In this document: positions 1 through 11,578 of the stretch, in pieces | Position numbering within the stretch: position 1 is the stretch's first letter | Layout of the letters: each line of letters begins with the position of its first letter | Notes under the pieces: model-generated | What the model saw: the letters and a program-made list of their open reading frames with translations, nothing else | Told to the model about the DNA's origin: nothing | Database searches by the model: none | Assembly (NCBI GenBank): GCA_024741835.1 | Contig: JAENRP010000198.1 | Span: forward strand, 22,128 to 46,725 | Source: Diplocarpon mali | Taxonomy: Eukaryota; Ascomycota; Leotiomycetes; Helotiales; Drepanopezizaceae | Length of the DNA: 24,598 nucleotides | Direction: 5' to 3' | Position numbers and translations under genes: made by a program

Positions 1-20
1 TTTTAAATTTATTTGCTAAC

Positions 21-3000
21 CTATTTCGCGTCCGGCCTATTATCTTTTAAATAACTATAATCATCTATACCGCTTTCTTAAGCCTTTAGCTAAGCTTATA
101 GGTTCTAAGGTAGTCCTAGCTTTATAGGATTAGTCTAATGAAAGTCGCGAATCTTATATAAGGATCTTATAAAATTTGAAGTATAATACTAACTTAAATC
201 AAGGTTATAACTAGTCCATTTAACCTAATACTCTAGTTTCCTTTAAAATAGGCGTATACCTAGTATCTTAGATACTTTATACTCTTCTTACCCTACGATC
301 TTTTCTATAGTAGGCCAGGGTTGTTCCTAACTTAGCAAAGGGTTCTGCGGATCTTTAAATAGTAGCTCTAGCGCGAAGATATTATATATTATAGAACCTA
401 TAAGTAGCTTGATCTAATATAAATTGCCTACCTTCTTAAGAACCTTAAAAGGGCTATCCTATTAATTGGCCAGTTTCCGGCTAAGGCAGTAGTTCTTAAG
501 ATTTTTTATTAAGAGGTAGACTATATCTTTAGGTTTCTAATCAATCTCCTTTTAGTATTAATTTGTAGACTTACGCATTTTCTCTTAAGCGCGTTTTATA
601 TTACCTTTCGCTACTTCCTAAGCTAAGTGCATCTTCTCTACTATTAGCCTAGCCTTTGCTTAGTTTAATCTCTCTTATGGACTAGACAGTTTCGGAAAGA
701 TCTAGTCCTAACTTATCTAAGGTATAACTCTATACTTAAGCTAATATAAGGTCATACTAATAGAAGCGTAAAGGAGGGTAGATTATATATAATCTATTAA
801 TAGAATCAGCTTACTCTAATTATCTTAATAGTAATTAATAAAAGGCCTTAGCCTTAAATTAATATACTTATTCATAATCTCCGTTTGGCTGTTAGTCTCC
901 TTATAGTATACTATAGAGAGTTTGATCTTAATACTAATAATATAGTAGAACTCTTTCTAAAAGGAGGAGACGAATTAGGGGCCTTGGTCTAAGGTAATTG
1001 TCTCTAGAGTATGGCCGAATCGATAAATCTACTAAACGAACAGTCGGGCAGTTCCTTAAGTATTAATATCTTTTTAATAAGGAATCGTAATAGCGCTCTT
1101 ATTAAGTCGGTTTATAAAAACCAGGATTCGATTAAAGCCGTGCTTATTAGAAGGGAAATCCTTAAAATCTATATACAAGTGCTATATAAGATAGTTAGGA
1201 ATAGGAAGGGACTGCAAGAGACCTAGTTGCTTAATTGTCTTTAAATGCGAGAATTAATAAGGTCTATAGTTCATAATAAATCTTTTATAGTCTAAACCTA
1301 TCCTAACCTAATAGTACTTAAGAGCAAGTAGCTAATAGGTCTTTAAGCCACTAGGGTGCGCGCTTAAAGGTTGGTTATAAGCTTCTTAGATTAGATAAGT
1401 GCATAAGGGAGTATCGCAGCGTACGCAAAGACGCTTCTTAAAGTAAAGCAATCTGTCTTTTAAGGAGTAGTTCTTAAGGAGGTTGGTGCGAATCTCTTAA
1501 AAGGATTTAAGGTTATTTTAATAAAGCTTCTCGATTAAATCAAAGGAATCCTTAGATCGATTCGGGGTCGAATCGGGAGTATCGGTTAATATTAGGGCTA
1601 AGGTGCCTTTAGTAGATTCGGCGAGAAATTTATCGGCCAGTTCGGTATTAATTCGGATGTCTAACTAGGTAGGAGAAAGTAAAACTTAAGATCGGCTATC
1701 TAGCTTCGCTTATTTATAAACTAGCATATCCTGCTTTTAGCAGCTAAGAATATTAGCCTTTTGGTTATCTTTACTAAGAGTATATATGATTTGAAAATTG
1801 AAGTTAAATAAAAATTCCATCTATTAATACTATTTTACAGTCAGAACCTTAGTAGTTATAAAGTACTCAAAGGAGCGGTAATCTAAGTAAATATCAATTC
1901 GCTCCTTAAGTGATATAAGCTCTAGTCTCCATTTATAATAGGATTCAATAATAGCAAAGAGTTCCTTATTATATATTTCCTAATTAGGTTTATAACCTAA
2001 GAGTACGTACAAATAGAAGCCGATAGGGTACTATTGCTTATTAGAGTATTACTAAGAAAGTACTTTAGCGACGATACTATCAGAAGTATTAGTTTCCAGC
2101 TTTATAAGCAAGTCAGGGTCAAAATAGTAAATCTGCTAAATCGATAGCAACTGCTTATAAAGCTCTTTAAAAGCGATTCGGCACTCTTCTATCTAATTCT
2201 AAAGTACCGTCGGTCGGGTTAAAATAAAGAGGAGTTTAGCAATTAGCCTAAAGTTGCAAATGAATTATTAATAAAACTTGCAAAATCTTAAGTAGGACTT
2301 CACTTTAGTGATAGTTTTTAAGTACTTCTAATTGCATAATAGTTCGACCTTTTCAAGGTCCAGTTCAATCCTAGTTATTATTAGAATATATTTAAGATAT
2401 TAAGTTTAAGTAATATAAAACTCGCACTTTTTAATATCTACTTAAAGGCTAGCCTTTAAGAGTCGTTTTAGCACCTTTTTAATATAACCCTAGTACTCTT
2501 TAATATTCTTAGAGTAAATTAAAATATTATCTAAGTATACTATATAAAAATCATTTAAGTAATTTAAAAGAACGTTATTTATATACTGCTAGTAAGTACT
2601 AGGTCTATTACAGAGGCCGAATAGGAGAACCTTGCATTTATAAGATCTGTACCTTATTTGAAAGGTAGTATATTCCTTTAATTTAAGGTCTATTTATATT
2701 TAATTAAAAGCGGCCTAAATATCCAGTTTTGTAAAAATTTTAGCTTTAGATACTCACCTTAAAAGCTCATCTATCCTCGGAATTAGGTAAGCGTCTTTCT
2801 AAGTTAGTGCGTTTAGCTTCTAGTAGTCTATATAAAATCAGAGGCTACTGTCGGCCTTTTTTATAAATAGTACTAGCAAAGCAAAGGGGCTAGTACTTAT
2901 CTTAATAAAGCCTTTATCTAAATTCTCAAGTAAGTACTCCTTTATAACCTTAAGCTCTTTAGTAGATTGATAGTAGAAGGGCAAATAGGCATTAGGCAAA

Positions 3001-3700
3001 GGCCCTTCTAGCTATATCTTATAATTGTAGTATTAATAGGGAGGAAGGGTATCTGTATCCCTTTTTAAAAAGGCTTATCTTAGCGATTAGTACTATTTTA
3101 GGAGTTGATTGTTAATTAGCTTTTCGATATTGGGATTCTTAGGCTTATATCTTTCCTTTAGAATCCTATCTACTTTGTAAATACTAGTTTAAAAGAACTC
3201 AGTCTCCTTGCGCTTTATATTATAATAAAAGGCATTAGCGCTGATTTTGCAAATAAGAATTGCAGCTTTAGGGCATTTGCAAACAAGGTCAGAATATAGT
3301 CGATTTATATTAGACTATTTTCCTAGATCCAGCTTAGTTATAGGCAAGGGCGCTGGCCTAGTAATAGTAATAAGGATCTTGCGCCTAGCTAGGACTATTA
3401 AATTAATGCTAGATTATCTTCTATTAATCTATTAAGCTTTATTTATAGCTATTTCCTATTCTCTACAATTGATATCAGCTTAATAATCGGATTAGATTTA
3501 AAGTCCTTTAAAAGGAGGAAGACGAATAACAATTTCCTTTGCGAATTGGGGAGATAAGAGGTAATATAAAGGCTATACGAATCGGTTTTCCTTCAGATCA
3601 AGTTTAAGTTAGAATCGGCGTATCCATTTAACTCTAATAATAGCATTGCACTAGCCAAGGTCGAGAATAACCTAAGGGCAGTTGTAAATACGCCTTCTAT
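21..3700 (-). pseudogene. pol: pol of element B: protease, RT, RNase H, integrase, chromodomain (RIP-inactivated)
   Basis: All parts lie in one minus-strand frame, the -1 frame relative to gag. A protease-like segment with a degraded Asp-x-Gly box (ILDLG) is near 3640-3665. Reverse transcriptase follows, with the fingers motif (FYIDY then KLNALT, about 2800-2850) and the catalytic box at 2537-2526, which reads YLDN instead of YLDD. RNase H is near 2040-2110 (ETNTSDS, from an ETDTSDS-like sequence). The integrase core is near 950-1230 (IDF with the first Asp at 1169, then INRLNKSA and GHTLE). A chromodomain at about 150-270 (KWTSYN, then YYTSNFI) is followed by the usual tail RDFH..NP, GLP*NL and DNRPDAK. 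The final TAG at 23-21 may itself have been CAG, so the true end is open. Dozens of in-frame stops are present, but no net indel over 3.6 kb. Confidence 0.9.
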
Positions 3701-3999
3701 TAATTATTAAGTAAAAGCGCATATAATATATAGCTTGCGCGCAAATGGTATTTTAAAATCTATAGATAAGAATAGGAGCTAAAAGAGGAAGAATTTTAAA
3801 GCCAGTCGCTTTTAAAAGATGTATAAAAAGAGAACAATTTAAAAACAGGTAACTAAGGGCTTTAGTATCTATTAAAGTTAATAATAATACTTTAAGTCTA
3901 TTTATACTAATAGTATAAGAGGTTAGGAATTACTTCCCTCCTATTAAAGAGTTAAGATCTAGCTTCGATAAGTCGCACTTTCGCAGGCCTAAGTAGGAG

Positions 4000-5329
4000 T
4001 CTTTTCCTAGGCCTTTTCGTTTTCTTAATCTTCCTTTATTTCGACCCTATTCTTAATTAAGTCTAAAGTTAGATCAGCTTCCTTTATATCTTCTAAGGTA
4101 TTAATCTTACTTATAAAAGGACACTTAGTTTTATAGTAACCAGTTTTACTATAAGTCTAGTAGGTAGCTTACTTAAAGGGTAAAGTAAGAGAACTAGCCT
4201 TAGCTAGTATATCTTAGCAAAAAGGGGTAGTAGGCTTCGGAGCTAGTGGCTTAGAAACTCAGGTAGTATTTCCAGCGCTCGGACCGCGAGCGGCCTTATT
4301 AAAGAGCGAACCGGATATCTTCTGATATAATACCAGGGTCGCCTTACTTCTAATCGAAGGGTTAAGAAGTTGGTTACTTTAGCGTTTAGTATTAAAGGCA
4401 TTTAATTAGTTGATTATAATAGTATAGTCCTTCCCTTAAAAGGCCTTAGCTAAAGCATAAGTAGCTTTAAGCTAAGGAGTAATCTTATTTTATATAAAGA
4501 AGAACTACTCAGATCTTAAGACCTCTTCTTAAATTATAGTAGATTAGAATTAGGCTTAAAACTAAAGGAAAGTTTCTTTAAAATAACCGGCTTCTCTTAT
4601 ATAAAGGTAATAGAAAGTGGATTGAAATAGGTCTACCTCTTAGCTAATTAAAAAGTAACTGCTTAGCAATTCTACTATTTCTTAATAGTTTCGAAAGGGG
4701 TTAGTCTTTAAAAGGTACTAGGGTTTAAGGTACGTTCGGGCTTATCTTATAGTAGATCCTTAAATAAGGGCTCGGCAAGCTCGCTTATTCGGATATAGGT
4801 TAGTATTAACTTATAATTGGTCTTAGACTAAAGCTAACTACTACTTATACATTAGGGAGGTCCTATTATTAAAGGGGATAATCTTTTCAATTAGCTGAAA
4901 TTTTAGCTATTTCATATCTATATCAACTTCTAAAGGAGGCTAAGTCTCGCTTTAGCAAGAGTAGGTAGATTCTCGCTTAGTAGTCTAATATATACGCTAA
5001 GCCATTTCTTAGCTTTAATAAGCTAGGGTCTTTAGGCTAAAGATAGCTTAAGCAATCCTACTAATCTTACTTTATAGTTATCGATTAAATTGATCTTAGT
5101 GTTATAAGGATTCCTTTAAACCTAAGACTATTCTTTATAAGATATTTAAGTTTGAAAAGTCTTAATTATCTTAGTTAGCTTAGCTATAGTATTATAGTCT
5201 CTTACCCTTGGCGGCAAAGGAAGGTCCGCCCCTAAAGGCTAGGGTAAGGGTACTCCCTATAGAAGCTAGTTCCTTAAACGAACTAGGTATATTCTATATT
5301 TGCTAACTTCCAGCTAGTAAGGAATTCAT
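4000..5329 (-). pseudogene. gag: gag of element B (RIP-inactivated)
   Basis: Structural capsid/nucleocapsid polyprotein of a Gypsy retrotransposon. Reading starts at an intact ATG at 5329 (first residues MNSLLAGS) and one frame can be followed for over 400 codons. It is interrupted by many TAA/TAG stops that are explained by Gln codons losing the C of CpA. Near 4120-4168 there is a CCHC zinc knuckle whose first two Cys and whose His now read Tyr (TGC/TGT/CAC to TAC/TAT/TAC). The last Cys is intact, in KTGYYKTKCP. Upstream of the knuckle is a Ser/Pro/Ala-rich linker, as is usual for these gags. The start is chosen because it is the first ATG in frame after the LTR. The C-terminal limit is uncertain because every late stop could be a RIP product. 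Confidence 0.85.
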
Positions 5330-5593
5330 TTTACCAATTTTAGTTTTAATAGTAATTCGGTTAAAAAAGGGGTTCTATAGAAAAAGGGTTCTAATAGCAT
5401 AGTGCTCTTTTAACTTCTGCCTATAGCACTTCTATAAAAGGAGTAGTTAAGAAAATCCGGCTAATAAAAGCGTTCTTCAATTATATTAGTTAATAAGCTA
5501 TACTCAAGCTCCCAGTTTGTCTAAGAGATCTCTAAGATCCTAACTCTGCCGAAAGTCGAAATAACTGCGAATCGAATTTCAAAAGGGGTAGGA

Positions 5594-5954
5594 TATTATT
5601 AAAAGCCGTCCCTAGCGGAAAAGAACTTCTTTATTTAATATAATAATATAGAACTGCCGAAGTGCAAGATTAAGTATAAAAGTAAGAAGTAGTGCAAAAG
5701 GCATATTCTATAGGTCTAATACAAAGGAAATGAAGAAGTTAGAGAGCCCTCCTTATAGGAGAGCCCTTCTCCCTTATATATATTAGCAGCTCAAGACTCT
5801 TTGCCCATTTACGTAATATTATGCAAGAATATCCTTTTGCACCTTTAGGGTCGATTCGAAATAACCTTATATCGAATCGAGATTGCAAAACCTTAAAACG
5901 CTATAAACGCCGTACTCCTGGGTAATTGTATTAGTTAGGGGTACAGCCGTTACA
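5594..5954 (-). repeat. 5' LTR of element B
   Basis: On the minus strand a typical fungal Gypsy LTR start, TGTAACGGCTGTACCCC, begins at 5954 and directly interrupts the gag frame of element C. A TATA-like TATATATAAG (about 5774-5783) followed by pyrimidine-rich sequence fits an LTR promoter. The inner boundary is uncertain. I place it near 5594, where the minus strand reads GGCTTTTAATAATA, because gag begins about 265 bp further on. The partner LTR is outside the window, so the boundary cannot be confirmed by comparison. Confidence 0.6.
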
Positions 5955-6466
5955 ATATCTTTAATAAGAGCTTTAAGTATAATCTCTGATTTTCGTTTAG
6001 CTGCTATAGCTAAGCAAAGGTTAAAGCGTTATTAATCTGCCTAAATAGGCCACCTATTGGAATAGCTAGCAATAAATATAATAGGGTGTTAGTAAGAGGG
6101 AAGGGTAGAGTCGAGAGCTTCCAATTTAGTAATTGAAAGCCTAAAAGCGACGATATAAGCTTTAAGTGAATTGAAATCGTTATATTTAATAGTGACGTAA
6201 GTCTGTATAGCATTATATTCAAGTACTATTCTAAATCCTTTGTACTATTTTTAAAGAGCTTCCTATATATCTAAGGCAGATTTATCACCTTTTATATAAG
6301 CTAGTAGGCCTAGTTTGCAATTAAGTATAATAGTAAGCTTTATCTGAGATTCCTTAGCTTTCTATCTAACCCAATTGTCCCTTTCCTTAAGTATAATAGA
6401 ACAGTCCTATAAGTCAACCTTAAGTAGAGTATATATTCTAGCTTTTATATAGAGATGCATAGTTAA
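5955..6466 (-). pseudogene. Element C gag, C-terminal piece (UBN2/gag_2 type, Copia-like)
   Basis: Minus-strand reading gives a gag of the UBN2/gag_2 family: DNWVR*KAKES, then KLGLLAYIKGDKSALDI, EAL, YKGFRI and SLKAYIVAFRL. These are the conserved helical core normally seen in Ty1/Copia gags (Trp, then IWEAL-like, then the long helix). Only a handful of stops occur, at TAG/TAA positions expected from Trp or Gln codons under RIP. The piece is cut on its C-terminal side by the LTR of element B at 5954 and on its N-terminal side by element A at 6466. Its continuation is at 13475-13990. No pol of element C is visible here; it would lie left of element B, outside the window. Confidence 0.8.
6462..6466 (+). 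repeat. Target-site duplication of element A, left copy (GTTAA)
   Basis: GTTAA immediately precedes the 5' LTR and recurs at 13475-13479 immediately after the 3' LTR. Five bases is the usual duplication for Ty3/Gypsy integrase. Confidence 0.9.
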
Positions 6467-6721
6467 TATTACGGCCGCATTACGTATACGGTTATGTCAC
6501 GTGTTGGTCAGGTGCACGAAGTCAGGTGCCCGCTAAGGTAGCAAGGTGGCTGGATCACGTGCACGCTAGTAAAGCACCTGTACTTATTCTAGAGGAGCTC
6601 TATTAGAGACTCTCTCTTCTTCTTTATCTTTTCTTCTTAATTATATAGCGTACCTCTTAAGGTAATATAATCAGCGTTATTCGATTCTCGCCTTTTATAC
6701 GCTTGAGAGCGAGTTATAATA
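6467..6721 (+). repeat. 5' LTR of element A
   Basis: This 255-bp copy matches 13220-13474 along its whole length without length difference. The differences I see are transitions of RIP type, split between the two copies. For example, this copy keeps GATCACGTGCAC where the other has GATCATATGCAC. It contains a pyrimidine-rich CTCTCTCTTCTTC tract and an AATTATATAG TATA-like stretch. Confidence 0.95.
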
Positions 6722-7589
6722 TAAGAAAAGATCTACTTAACCTCTGCTAAGAAGCTTAATATCTACTACCTTTAGAATCGTTATTTCGAACTGCCTTAAG
6801 CAACTTGATCTCTCGATCTCGACTTCTATTATAAACTGCCTTAAGCAACTCGTATATAGCGCCTAGATCTTACTAATTTAGTTTTTAAAGAAAGCTGAAA
6901 AACGACCTTTAAATATAAGATCAGCTCGTTTTTTCGACCCCTTACCTCTTCTATTTAACAAACGGAGATTTACCTTTAATTTCAATTCGAAAAAATTTTA
7001 TTTACTATACCTTCGCTTCGCTAGCGTAAGCTGCTACCTAAAGTAGTATAATAGCTTTTCTCTTTTTAACTTTCTCCCTCCTTTATAAACAACTTTGCAC
7101 TACTCTTTTTTATTAATAATATACTTATCGATAACTCTCCTTATACTCTTCGAAGCTCCTTACTCCTTCCTTCGAATACTTAGGTATAAAACTAAGGAAC
7201 CTATACCTATATATATATATAGAGACTTAGTCAGCCTTAATAGGTTATACTATACTATTAGAGATTAGGTCAACTTTAGTAGAATAATAAGCTTTAGATC
7301 CTCGGACCCTACTTCCCCGGATTTGTACTATACCCTTAGGCAACCTTATTGCAACTCCTAATTAGTAAAGAGAAGTAATCCTAAAGTAAAACCTTCTTTC
7401 TTAAGATCTATAAACTTATAATACCTTAATATATATTCTACTAAAAGGCTTTAAGAACGTATATAGCTTTGCCTATATTAATCTTCCCCCTTTTAAATAG
7501 GTCACTATTTAGCATTAGGTCCCTTTAGACTAAACTAAATAATATAAAGAGAGTTAGTACTTATAACCTCTAATCTTATACCACTTAAA

Positions 7590-8950
7590 AGAAGTGAAAG
7601 GTTAACTGTACCTCTACTACTAGGCCTTACTACCACTAGTTCTATAGGCCTTACTACTACTAGTTCCAGTTCTATAGGCCTTACTGCCAACCCTAGTCCT
7701 AGAGATATTCCCCCTCTTAAGCCTACTTAGGAAGAAACCTCCTTTAGTACTGATTTTACTCCTAGGCCTAGACTGCAAGTGGATTCTTAAAATACTCCCC
7801 TTCTATTGATTAAAGTTAAGGAAGAACCGATATCTACCTCTATTATATCAGCCCCTCTCTTCTCAGCTGCCTAGCAAGCTAAAATCGCGAACCTTGTTAG
7901 CGCTACTATAGCTGCCGCTTTTTAAAATAATACTACCGCCCCTTCTTCCTTAAGTGCTAGCCCTTAGAATACTCGGTCCTTTACCGCCGACTTACTACTT
8001 TCCCTAAACTACTACCTTTTGAATATTAAACCTTTAATCCTAGCTATCAACCCCTATCAAATTAAGTACCCTTAAACCTATTTTAGCAATCATTAGGGCG
8101 AAATCACTTATAATACCTAGAAGATAGCTATAAAGGTATTCATTTAAGAGTACTTAAGCAACTTTACTTTAAGAAAGGATTAGATTACTACCTACTTTAA
8201 GTATATAATAGGTAAAGCTTAGAACTTGATCCTATAATATATAGATCCTGTCTTTACTAATGAGTTCATATATGCTACTGATATCCTTAAGGTCTTAGAT
8301 CAGAGGTTCTTTAACTATAATTACATTTGGTCCGCTAAGCTTAAATATAGTAAGCTAACTATAGGTTTATTATTATATAATAAGTTCCGATCTAAGTTCG
8401 TTACCCTTACTATAGTTAGAAAGATCGATCAGTCTCGCTAGTTTAATAATATTTATAAAAAAGTCTCTTTAGCTTTAAAGAATAACCTTTAAGTAGAGAA
8501 GTATAAAATAAATAATAATTATACTACTTTAGATGAGTTCTTAGCTATTGCGGACCGTAAGGCCTATAATATTAAGTAAGAAGAGGCCTATAACGCTTAA
8601 TAAGTCGCCCTTACTATCGCATTCTCTCTCTTAAAGGACTGCGTCCTTAGCATATTGAAAAGGGAGTTATAAAGACTTACTACTATAGCTACCTCCTTAG
8701 CTCCCTGCACTCGTTCCCCCTTACTGGCGACTTACTAAGAAAGGTCTGCTAGCCTAAAGCCGTCATTTGGTCTCTACTATAACTATAGAGCCCTTAGTCA
8801 CTATGCGACAGACTGCCTAAAGCTAAAGAAGTAAGGCAAGTTTATAATAGCTAAAGTTAAGATGGAAAACGACTTACTATTAGGAAACTGCTAAGCTATA
8901 GCAAAGACTCCTACTATAGTATAGGTTATAATTTGTAAAAAGACTTAGAT
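7590..8950 (+). pseudogene. gag: gag of element A (RIP-inactivated)
   Basis: Capsid/nucleocapsid polyprotein of element A. The frame that includes 7623, 7752, 8049 and 8775 reads first a Ser/Thr-rich, partly repeated N-terminal region (three GLTxx units), then one copy of a linker motif (DFTPRPRLQV at 7752). The capsid core follows (GEITYNT, KVFI*EYLSNF, NEFIYATDILKVLDQRF, about 8090-8330). A CCHC zinc knuckle lies at 8775-8816, whose first two Cys now read Tyr (YYNYRALSHYATDC) while His and the last Cys survive. Stops are TAA/TAG/TGA at Gln, Arg or Trp codons. The original start is not visible, probably because its ATG was converted to ATA, so the left limit is approximate. Pol continues in the -1 frame. 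Confidence 0.85.
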
Positions 8951-9526
8951 TTTAATTCCCGCCTATTAATAGGCGGCCGCTAGTTCTTAATTCCTATAGA
9001 ACTAGCTTAAAATAGATTATTTATTAAAATAGTTACTTATATTAATAGTAAAGCTAATATTTTCGGTATTATTAAGACGTCTTTAATATATTAGCTCTCT
9101 TAAAGACTTAAGGTAAAGTTTATTAAATTGCCTAAACTAATTACTCTTATTAGCTATAATAGCCTTAAAGGAGAAACTATTCGATTCGCTATCTTACTTA
9201 TACTTATAATCGATAGGCAATAAATAAACTTCCCTTTCCTAATTATAAGCTTAAGAGCAACTGATATTTTAATTAGTAAGAAGTTCCTAAAGCACTATGA
9301 CTTTAAATAGTCCTATAGAAGGGGAAAAAATAGTATCTCTTAACCTAAGGATATGCCTATTATCCCTTACTTTAATTAATATATACTAATCGATCTCTTA
9401 TAGCTAATAAAACCTTTAATAGCCTAATAAGATATCAATTATTAAGCTGCTATAATAGACGCTAAGGACGAAGACCTTAGAATAGCCTAAGCCTAGCTCT
9501 TAGTGCTAGCAAGCACTAACGCCTTG

Positions 9527-9630
9527 GATTCTACTCCTGGTCCTAGCCTGCGAGTAAAATCTGCGAACTCGAATTCCACTCTTAGTCCTAGCCTATAAGT
9601 AAAACCTACTAATTCGATTCCTACTCCTAT
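9527..9630 (+). repeat. Linker repeat 1: 45-bp units between protease and RT
   Basis: In the pol frame, units start at 9527 (DSTPGPSLRV) and 9572 (NSTLSPSL*V), exactly 45 bp apart. A partial third unit starts near 9617 (IPTP) after a 1-bp change of register. The same motif appears in gag at 7752 and in the RNase H-integrase linker. Confidence 0.85.
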
Positions 9631-11488
9631 AGCCTCTTATAGACCTAGGGATAGTAGTTTCTTTAGAGACTTAAAAAGAGATCTGAACTATATAAAGAAG
9701 GCCTTGCTAAGAGTACTAGACCCCTTGCTCCCTCTTTTAGTAAAGAGGAATACTATTTTAAAGCTGGCTTATTAGATCAGCCTAATCTTAGCCTTAGTAA
9801 TCGGCGCCTTCTACTACCGCTTTATAACTAAGGTAAGATAAGCTATATAAACTTAAGAACTAGCGCTTAAAGAGTTCATATTTATAAGCTCTATTTATAA
9901 TTTAAATTAAGAAATCAATTGCTAAGAATCGGTTAAATAAGCTAAAATTAGCTCCCTTGGCCTTAGTTCAGCGCTATAAGCTAAGTATAAAAGCAATAAT
10001 AAGCTAATAGACTAGAAGCTCTTACCTTAGTACGCTAAGTTTAAGAATGTCTTTAGTCGCTAGGCCTTTGACTAACTGCTAGAACCTAGGCTAAGGGTAG
10101 ATTATAAAATCGAGCTAATAAGCGAGAATAACTTAATAATCGAACCCCTTTACCGCCTTATTAATAAATAGCTCTTAAAGGTTAAGAGCTATATTCTCAA
10201 GAACCTATATAAAGGATTTATTAAAGCTTTAAGTTCCCTTTAGGCAGCCTTAATCCTCTTTATTAGAAAAGCTAATAGCTCCTTATATCTATACATTAAC
10301 TACTGGAAACTGAACACTTTAATAAAGAAAGACCCCTACCCGATTCCCCTTATTAATAAGATAATAGCACGCATATCGAAAGCTTGTGTTTTTATAAAAA
10401 TCGATATATAATAAGCCTTCTACTATATCCGCATATTAGCTAACGCCAAGGACCTAACTACCTTTCGCACGCGCTATAAGACCTATAAGTATAAGGTTTT
10501 ACCATTTAGGCTGATAAATAGGCCTGCTACCTTTTAAAGGTTTATTAATAATATTCTCTTTAAGCACCTTAACGATTTTTACTCTACTTACTTAAATGAT
10601 ATTCTAATCTACTTAGAAAACTCCTTTGATTATAAGATTTATATTAAGAAGATCTTAGGAATTCTTTAACGCTATAGCCTTTAAGTAGATATTAAGAAAA
10701 GCGAGTTTAGGATTACTAAGACTAAGTTCCTAGGATTTATTATTAGAGTTTACAGAATTAAGGTAGACCTTAATAAGGTCTTAATCATTTAGGAGTAGAA
10801 ATACGCTAAGAATATACGTAATATACAAAGCTTCCTAGGGTTTTATAACTTCTATCGAAGGTTTATTTAAGGCTATAGTTATATTTGCCGACCCTTAATA
10901 GCTCTTATAGGAAACGTTCCTTTTGATTTTAATAACACTTATAAGGAAGCTTAAGAAGCTCTGCGCTTAAGGCTCTAAACGACCCCGATTTTGTACTACT
11001 ATTACCCTTAGAAGTAGATAAGGCTTAAGACCGACGCCTCCGATGGCGTAGTCGCCAGCGTACTCTCTTAACTCTAAGAAGACGAGAACTACCACTTAAT
11101 TAGATACTTCTCAAAGACGATAAATAACGCTGAGCTAAATTACCCTATTTATAATAAGGAGCTCCTAGCGATTTTTAGATCATTCTACTAATATAAGGCA
11201 GAGCTACTTAAGGCCTAGAAAATAGTATATATATATATAGATCATAAGGCCTTTAAGTACTTTATAATAACTAAGGACTTAATAGCCTAGTAGGCTTACT
11301 AGGCGGAGTTCTTCGCTAATTTCAACTTCCTTATTATATACTGAATAGGCACGACGAATACGCTAGCTGATATACTCTTATATTAAGATCAGGAGCTAAC
11401 CCCTCTTAAGGCTAGGAAATAAGCTTTACGCCACTAGCAGCTCTTACCTAATAATAAGCTCTCTATAGAAGTACTCGCTACTAAAGGC

Positions 11489-11578
11489 GATTCCACTCCT
11501 AGGCCCAGCCTACGAGTGACTTTAGCGCAGGTTGATTCCACTTCTAGGCCTAGCCTATAAGTAACGACTATGCTAATT
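11489..11578 (+). repeat. Linker repeat 2: 45-bp units between RNase H and integrase
   Basis: In the pol frame, units start at 11489 (DSTPRPSLRV) and 11534 (DSTSRPSL*V), again exactly 45 bp apart. They correspond to the units at 9527 and 9572 and to the single copy in gag at 7752. Confidence 0.85.

Larger units (their letters stand above)
1..5954 (-). mobile_element. Element B: RIP-decayed chromodomain Ty3/Gypsy retrotransposon, left end beyond window
   Basis: On the minus strand the order is 5' LTR, gag with a zinc knuckle, protease, reverse transcriptase, RNase H, integrase and chromodomain. This is the Ty3/Gypsy order, with integrase last, and the chromodomain places it among the chromoviruses. 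The 3' LTR must lie left of position 1. Pol stays in one reading frame from about 3662 to 21, and gag in another from 5329 to about 4100. Decay is almost wholly by CAA/CAG to TAA/TAG and Gly/Asp/Cys/His changes of the C-to-T or G-to-A kind. The element sits inside the gag of element C, the junction being at 5954/5955. It cannot encode functional proteins. Confidence 0.9.

Noticed and set aside
1011..1226. 71-codon plus-strand open frame
   Set aside because: It is the antisense shadow of the integrase core of element B, whose minus-strand reading is conserved (IDF, INRLNKSA).
3247..3435. 62-codon plus-strand open frame
   Set aside because: It lies antisense to the protease-RT region of element B and shows no domain of its own.
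6010..6222. 70-codon minus-strand ATG frame
   Set aside because: It is in a different register from the element C gag, which reads through the same bases with recognisable gag_2 residues.
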